This document shows, in pieces, positions 60,851 to 64,000 of a stretch of 64,000 nucleotides of DNA. Below the pieces are notes generated by a model. That model was not told the origin of the DNA. It did no database searches and saw only the letters and a list, made by a program, of their open reading frames with translations. Source of the stretch: Rhodothermales bacterium (GTDB taxonomy: Bacteria > Bacteroidota > Rhodothermia > Rhodothermales > JANQRZ01); NCBI GenBank assembly GCA_039944855.1, contig JBDUXZ010000005.1, forward strand, positions 308,676 to 372,675, in the 5' to 3' direction. The position numbers were made by a program, and so were the translations under genes. How positions within the stretch are numbered: position 1 is the stretch's first letter; every line of letters begins with the position of its first letter.

Positions 60851-61795
60851 ATGCTCGTTCATGTCGGCGTGCTCTTGCTGGGTCTCGTCGTGCTGTACTT
60901 CGGGGCGGAGTGGCTCATCAAAGGCGCCTCCAGCATGGCCGTGGGCCTCGGGATCCCCCCGCTCGTCGTCGGCCTGACGGTGGTGGCGCTGGGCACGAGC
61001 CTCCCGGAGTTCATGACGAACTTCATCGCGGCCCTCCTCGGGAACGACGGCCTCGCGCTCGGCAACATCATCGGCTCGAACATCGCGAACGTCGGGCTCA
61101 TCCTCGGCACGAGCGCCGTGCTCGTCCCCCTCGCCGTGGCGCCGACGACGCTGAAGCGGGAGTACCCGATCATGATGGGCGTGATGATCGCGTTCTACCT
61201 CCTCGCGCTCGACGGCGTGATCGGCCGCGTCGACGGGGTGATCCTCATCCTCGGGCTCGTCGGCTTCCTCGGCTACCTCGTGCGCGACGTGCGCCGCCGC
61301 GGCGTCGGGCCCGACGAGGTCATCGCCTCGCCCGACCTCGTGATGCCGACGTGGAAGAAGACGCTCCTCCTCGTCGGCGGGATCGGCGCGCTCGCGCTCG
61401 GCGCCCACCTCATGGTTACGTCGGCCGTCGCAATCGCGGAGTTCTTCCAGATCGACCCCGTCATCGTGGGCCTCACGGTCGTTGCGGTGGGGACGAGCCT
61501 GCCGGAGCTTGCGGCCTCGCTCGTCGGCGTGTTCCGCAACGAGACCGACCTCTCGGTCGGGAACGTGATCGGCTCGAACCTGCTCAACGTGCTGTTCGTC
61601 GTCGGGCTCGTGGCGCTCGTGAACCCGCTGCGCGTTGAGGCAGAGGCCTTGGTCATCCACTTCCCGGTGATGATCGGGTTCGGGCTGCTGATGCTGATGG
61701 CGTGGTTCGGGCACCGGCTGAACCGGGTCCACGGCATCGTGCTGCTGCTCGCATTCTTCAGCTACATGGCGTTCCTCGTCATCCCGCTGCTCTGA
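60851..61795 (+). CDS. Calcium/sodium antiporter (CaCA family, YrbG-like)
   Basis: The product is 314 residues with about 10 membrane helices. The two inverted alpha repeats that form the ion site are clear: VALGTSLPEFMTN with GNIIGSNIANVGLILG, and VAVGTSLPELAASLVG with GNVIGSNLLNVLFVVG. It exchanges Ca2+ for Na+ or H+ at the inner membrane. It lies 70 bp after the cytidine deaminase gene and may be co-transcribed. Confidence 0.95.
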   Translation: MLVHVGVLLLGLVVLYFGAEWLIKGASSMAVGLGIPPLVVGLTVVALGTSLPEFMTNFIAALLGNDGLALGNIIGSNIANVGLILGTSAVLVPLAVAPTTLKREYPIMMGVMIAFYLLALDGVIGRVDGVILILGLVGFLGYLVRDVRRRGVGPDEVIASPDLVMPTWKKTLLLVGGIGALALGAHLMVTSAVAIAEFFQIDPVIVGLTVVAVGTSLPELAASLVGVFRNETDLSVGNVIGSNLLNVLFVVGLVALVNPLRVEAEALVIHFPVMIGFGLLMLMAWFGHRLNRVHGIVLLLAFFSYMAFLVIPLL

Positions 61796-61875
61796 CGAAC
61801 GCGGGACGGCGGGGGCATCGAGCCGGGCGCCGGCGAGCGTATACTGCCGATCCGTCCCACGTCGCCCCTCCTCCG

Positions 61876-63513
61876 ATGCTGCTGCGCCTGGTCGCCCTCC
61901 TCGCCGTCGTCCTGCTGAGCGCCGCGCACGCGGTCGCGCAACCGGCTGCGCCCCCCGTCAAATACCCCGTCAAATACTGGGTCTTCTTCGCCGATAAGCC
62001 GGCGGACGCTGCGCGCGGGACGGCCCTCCGCATCGCCCTCGCTCCGCGCACCGCCGAGCGCCGCCACCTTCGCGGCAACCCGGCGCGGCCGGCCGGACTC
62101 GACGTGCCCGTCGCCGCGTCGTACGTGGATGCGCTGCGGGCGATGGGCGTCGAACCGGTTGTCGAGAGCCGGTGGTTCAACGCCGTCAGTGCGGTCCTCA
62201 CGCCGGAGCAGGCCGAGGCCATCCGCGCCCTCCCGTTCGTGCGCGGGCTCCAGCCCGTCGCCCGGCTCGCCACGGAGCGAACCGTGGCGCCGACGCCCGA
62301 GCCCGTCTCGCCCGTCGTCATCGACTACGGCCCGTCCCAGCTCCAGCTCGACCTCATCAACGCGCGGCTCCCCATCGAGGACGGGTTCACCGGCGAGGGC
62401 GTCATCGTCGGCTTCCTCGACACGACGTTCGACTTCGCGCACCCCGCGCTCGCCCACGTCGACCTCCTCGGATACGAGAACTTCACGGGGCAGGAGCAGA
62501 GCAACACCCACGGCCTCTCCGTTGCCTCCGTCGCCGTCGGCTTCGACGAGGGCGACCTCGTCGGGCCGGGCTTCGACGCCGCCGTGCTCGCGGCGACGAC
62601 GGAGTACGCCCCGTCCGAGACGCACCAGGAGGAGGACTTCTTCGTCGCCGGCATGGAGTGGATGGAGGCCAACGGCGCCGACGTCGTCAACGTCTCGCTT
62701 GGCTACTCGGTCTTCGACGCGGGCGAGGGTGACTTCACGTACGACGACATGGACGGCAACACGACGCTCGTCACGCGGGCAGCCGACCTCGCCGCCGCAT
62801 TCGGCATCGCCGTGGTGACGAGCGCGGGCAACGAGGGTAGCAGCGACTGGCTCTACATCACCGCCCCCGCCGATGCCGACTCCGTGATCGTCGCCGGCGC
62901 CATGCGCGTCGATTCGACGAAGGCTAGCTTCTCGTCGATTGGCCCAACGGTGGACGGGCGCACGAAACCCGACGTGATGGCCCTCGGCGTCAGCGTCGTG
63001 ATCGCACGCTCGGATGGCGGATACAGCATGGGCAACGGCACGTCGTTCTCCGCGCCGGCCGTGACGGGCGTCGTCGCGCAGATGCTGCAAGCCAACCCGA
63101 CGCTGACGCCCATCGCTGTCCGCGACATGCTCCGCGCCACGGCGAGCCAGTCGGCTGCGCCGGACAATGAACGCGGCTGGGGCGTCGTTAATGCCGCGGC
63201 GGCCGTGCAGCAGGCGATTGCCCTCGCCACCGACGACCCGGGCACGCCGCAGCCCACCGACGCCGTCCTCTACCCCACCCTCCTCCGCCGCGACCGCCAA
63301 ACCGTGACGATGCGCCTCACCAGCTCCGACTTCGGGCAGCGGGTGACGCTCCGACTCTACGACGTGCTGGGCCGCCGCGTCGCCGTGCTCTACGAAGGGC
63401 CGCCCCGCCTCAGCCCGGTTTCGCTCATGCTCCCGCCGCTCCGCACCGGCGTCTACTTCTACCGCTTCACCGGCGACGACCTCGACACGGGCGGCCGGAT
63501 CGTCGTACAGTAA
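61876..63513 (+). CDS. Secreted subtilisin-like serine protease (S8) with T9SS sorting domain
   Basis: The product is 545 residues. Signal peptide LLRLVALLAVVLLSAAHAVA, then an inhibitor-I9-like pro-region. The catalytic domain has Asp in VIVGFLDTTFDFAHP (~181), His in SNTHGLSVASVA (~210), oxyanion Asn in VTSAGNEGSSDW and Ser in MGNGTSFSAPAVTG (~390). The last ~80 residues (LRLYDVLGRRVAVLYEG ... GVYFYRFTGDDL) form a T9SS type A sorting domain, so it should be carried across the outer membrane by the type IX system. A TATACT at 61840-61845 may be the -10 box. Confidence 0.95.
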   Translation: MLLRLVALLAVVLLSAAHAVAQPAAPPVKYPVKYWVFFADKPADAARGTALRIALAPRTAERRHLRGNPARPAGLDVPVAASYVDALRAMGVEPVVESRWFNAVSAVLTPEQAEAIRALPFVRGLQPVARLATERTVAPTPEPVSPVVIDYGPSQLQLDLINARLPIEDGFTGEGVIVGFLDTTFDFAHPALAHVDLLGYENFTGQEQSNTHGLSVASVAVGFDEGDLVGPGFDAAVLAATTEYAPSETHQEEDFFVAGMEWMEANGADVVNVSLGYSVFDAGEGDFTYDDMDGNTTLVTRAADLAAAFGIAVVTSAGNEGSSDWLYITAPADADSVIVAGAMRVDSTKASFSSIGPTVDGRTKPDVMALGVSVVIARSDGGYSMGNGTSFSAPAVTGVVAQMLQANPTLTPIAVRDMLRATASQSAAPDNERGWGVVNAAAAVQQAIALATDDPGTPQPTDAVLYPTLLRRDRQTVTMRLTSSDFGQRVTLRLYDVLGRRVAVLYEGPPRLSPVSLMLPPLRTGVYFYRFTGDDLDTGGRIVVQ

Positions 63514-63614
63514 GAACGGAAGAGTAGAGGAAAGGAAGAGCGGAAGATTTCAGCCGTCACCGCCAAGCAATCCTTCCCCCTTTCCCTCTTTTCCCCTTCC
63601 TTTCTTCCCCCCGC

Positions 63615-64000
63615 ATGGACCTCACGCTCGGCGCTTCCCCCCTCCTCCTCGTCCTCTGCCTCGCCGCCGCGGCCGGGCTGACGTGGTGGACCTACGGCCG
63701 CAGCGTGCCCCGCGTCCCGACGGGCCGCCGGCTCGCGCTCTCGGCGCTCCGCTTCGCCTCGCTCTTCCTCGTACTCCTCCTCCTCTTCGAGCCCGTGCTG
63801 CGCCGGACCGAGGCGACCGAGGAGCCCCCCGTCTTCGCCGTGCTCGTCGATGCCAGCCAGAGCCTCGGGCGGGAGGATGGCACGGGTGACGGGGCGGCCT
63901 CGGCCCGCGACGTGCTCCGCCGACTCCCGGATGTGGACGGCGAGACGCGGATCTACGCCTTCGACAGCGAGACCGCTCCGATCTCGGCTGGCGATTCGCT
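63615..64000 (+). CDS. Membrane protein with vWA-like domain, truncated by window end
   Basis: ATG 63615 opens a frame still open at 64000 (128 codons visible). Two N-terminal membrane helices (PLLLVLCLAAAAGLTWW; FASLFLVLLLLFEPVLRR) precede VFAVLVDASQSLGREDGTG, a vWA/MIDAS-like DxSxS. This layout is common in Bacteroidota BatA-like or glutamine-amidotransferase-like membrane proteins. The 101 bp upstream consist of a purine tract followed by a pyrimidine tract. The rest of the gene lies outside the window. Confidence 0.75.
   Translation, partial: MDLTLGASPLLLVLCLAAAAGLTWWTYGRSVPRVPTGRRLALSALRFASLFLVLLLLFEPVLRRTEATEEPPVFAVLVDASQSLGREDGTGDGAASARDVLRRLPDVDGETRIYAFDSETAPISAGDS

Noticed and set aside
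63514..63614. Purine/pyrimidine tract before the last gene as a terminator
   Set aside because: The arms are only loosely complementary and low in complexity; it shares a 13-mer with 9121-9133 and looks like a dispersed spacer sequence.

Overview
The window is high-GC bacterial chromosome, densely coded and without rRNA or plasmid functions. I would place it in the Rhodothermia (high-GC Bacteroidota/Rhodothermota, Rubricoccus/Rubrivirga/Rhodothermus-like), as an inference. The reasons are: a secreted subtilase ends in a T9SS-type C-terminal sorting domain; several genes have a Bacteroidota-like TAnnTT(T/C)G element a short distance upstream; Shine-Dalgarno sequences are mostly weak; and YtxJ and YceI lipoprotein genes are present.

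Layout. 1-6.8 kb (minus strand): an SAM methyltransferase, a YdeI-family gene, a small inserted membrane-protein gene, urocanase (hutU), an MBL/rhodanese sulfur protein and mazG. 7-13.5 kb (plus): ssb with promoter and terminator, a CNNM/CorC-type protein, an SNF-type Na+ symporter with a coupled small secreted membrane protein, a YfiM-like gene and purF. 13.5-15.7 kb: a lower-GC stretch of short genes separated by attC-like palindromes, including a DUF433/DUF5615 toxin-antitoxin pair whose toxin has an in-frame amber codon. 15.7-19 kb: HAD phosphatase, gamma-glutamyltransferase, a 30-codon membrane ORF with a strong terminator, and a MITE with a 9-bp target duplication. 19.1-27 kb: glycosyltransferase, isoaspartyl dipeptidase, cyanophycinase, cyanophycin synthetase and a stand-alone Mur-ligase paralogue, which together form a complete cyanophycin make-and-break cluster. 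27-35.6 kb: a SUMF1 lipoprotein gene convergent with a long minus-strand run (holB, a YegL/YegK/YegI vWA-PP2C-kinase triad, a cytosolic class-A-like serine hydrolase, an M15-like peptidase and a GCS-like carboxylate-amine ligase), then tRNA-Met. 35.8-42.5 kb: two hypothetical membrane/lipoprotein genes, a K+ channel overlapping aceK, repeats, hemL and a four-helix-bundle gene. 42.5-49.7 kb: a haem cluster transcribed hemA-hemC-hemD-hemE-hemF-hemH-methyltransferase (no hemB or protoporphyrinogen oxidase here). 50-64 kb: a DUF819 transporter, an inserted lipoprotein gene, an outer-membrane barrel, methyltransferase, pepF, ytxJ-tlpA redox pair, YceI plus an intradiol-dioxygenase-like protein, an ECF sigma/anti-sigma pair, tRNA-Leu, a two-domain cytidine deaminase, a Ca2+/Na+ antiporter, the T9SS-tagged subtilase and a truncated vWA-like membrane protein gene.

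The most unusual signal is a repeated architecture at two unrelated loci. Downstream of hutU (2.2-2.6 kb) and of the DUF819 gene (51.2-52.0 kb) sits a lower-GC gene in the same orientation, followed by a second, diverged copy of the host gene's own 3' end including a stop codon. In both cases the displaced tail still abuts the presumed ancestral neighbour. This looks like insertion of single genes at protein-coding 3' ends with regeneration of the host reading frame, and I know of no named element that does this without a recombinase gene. The attC-like array, the MITE pair and three further dispersed-repeat families show that intergenic space in this genome is repeatedly reworked.
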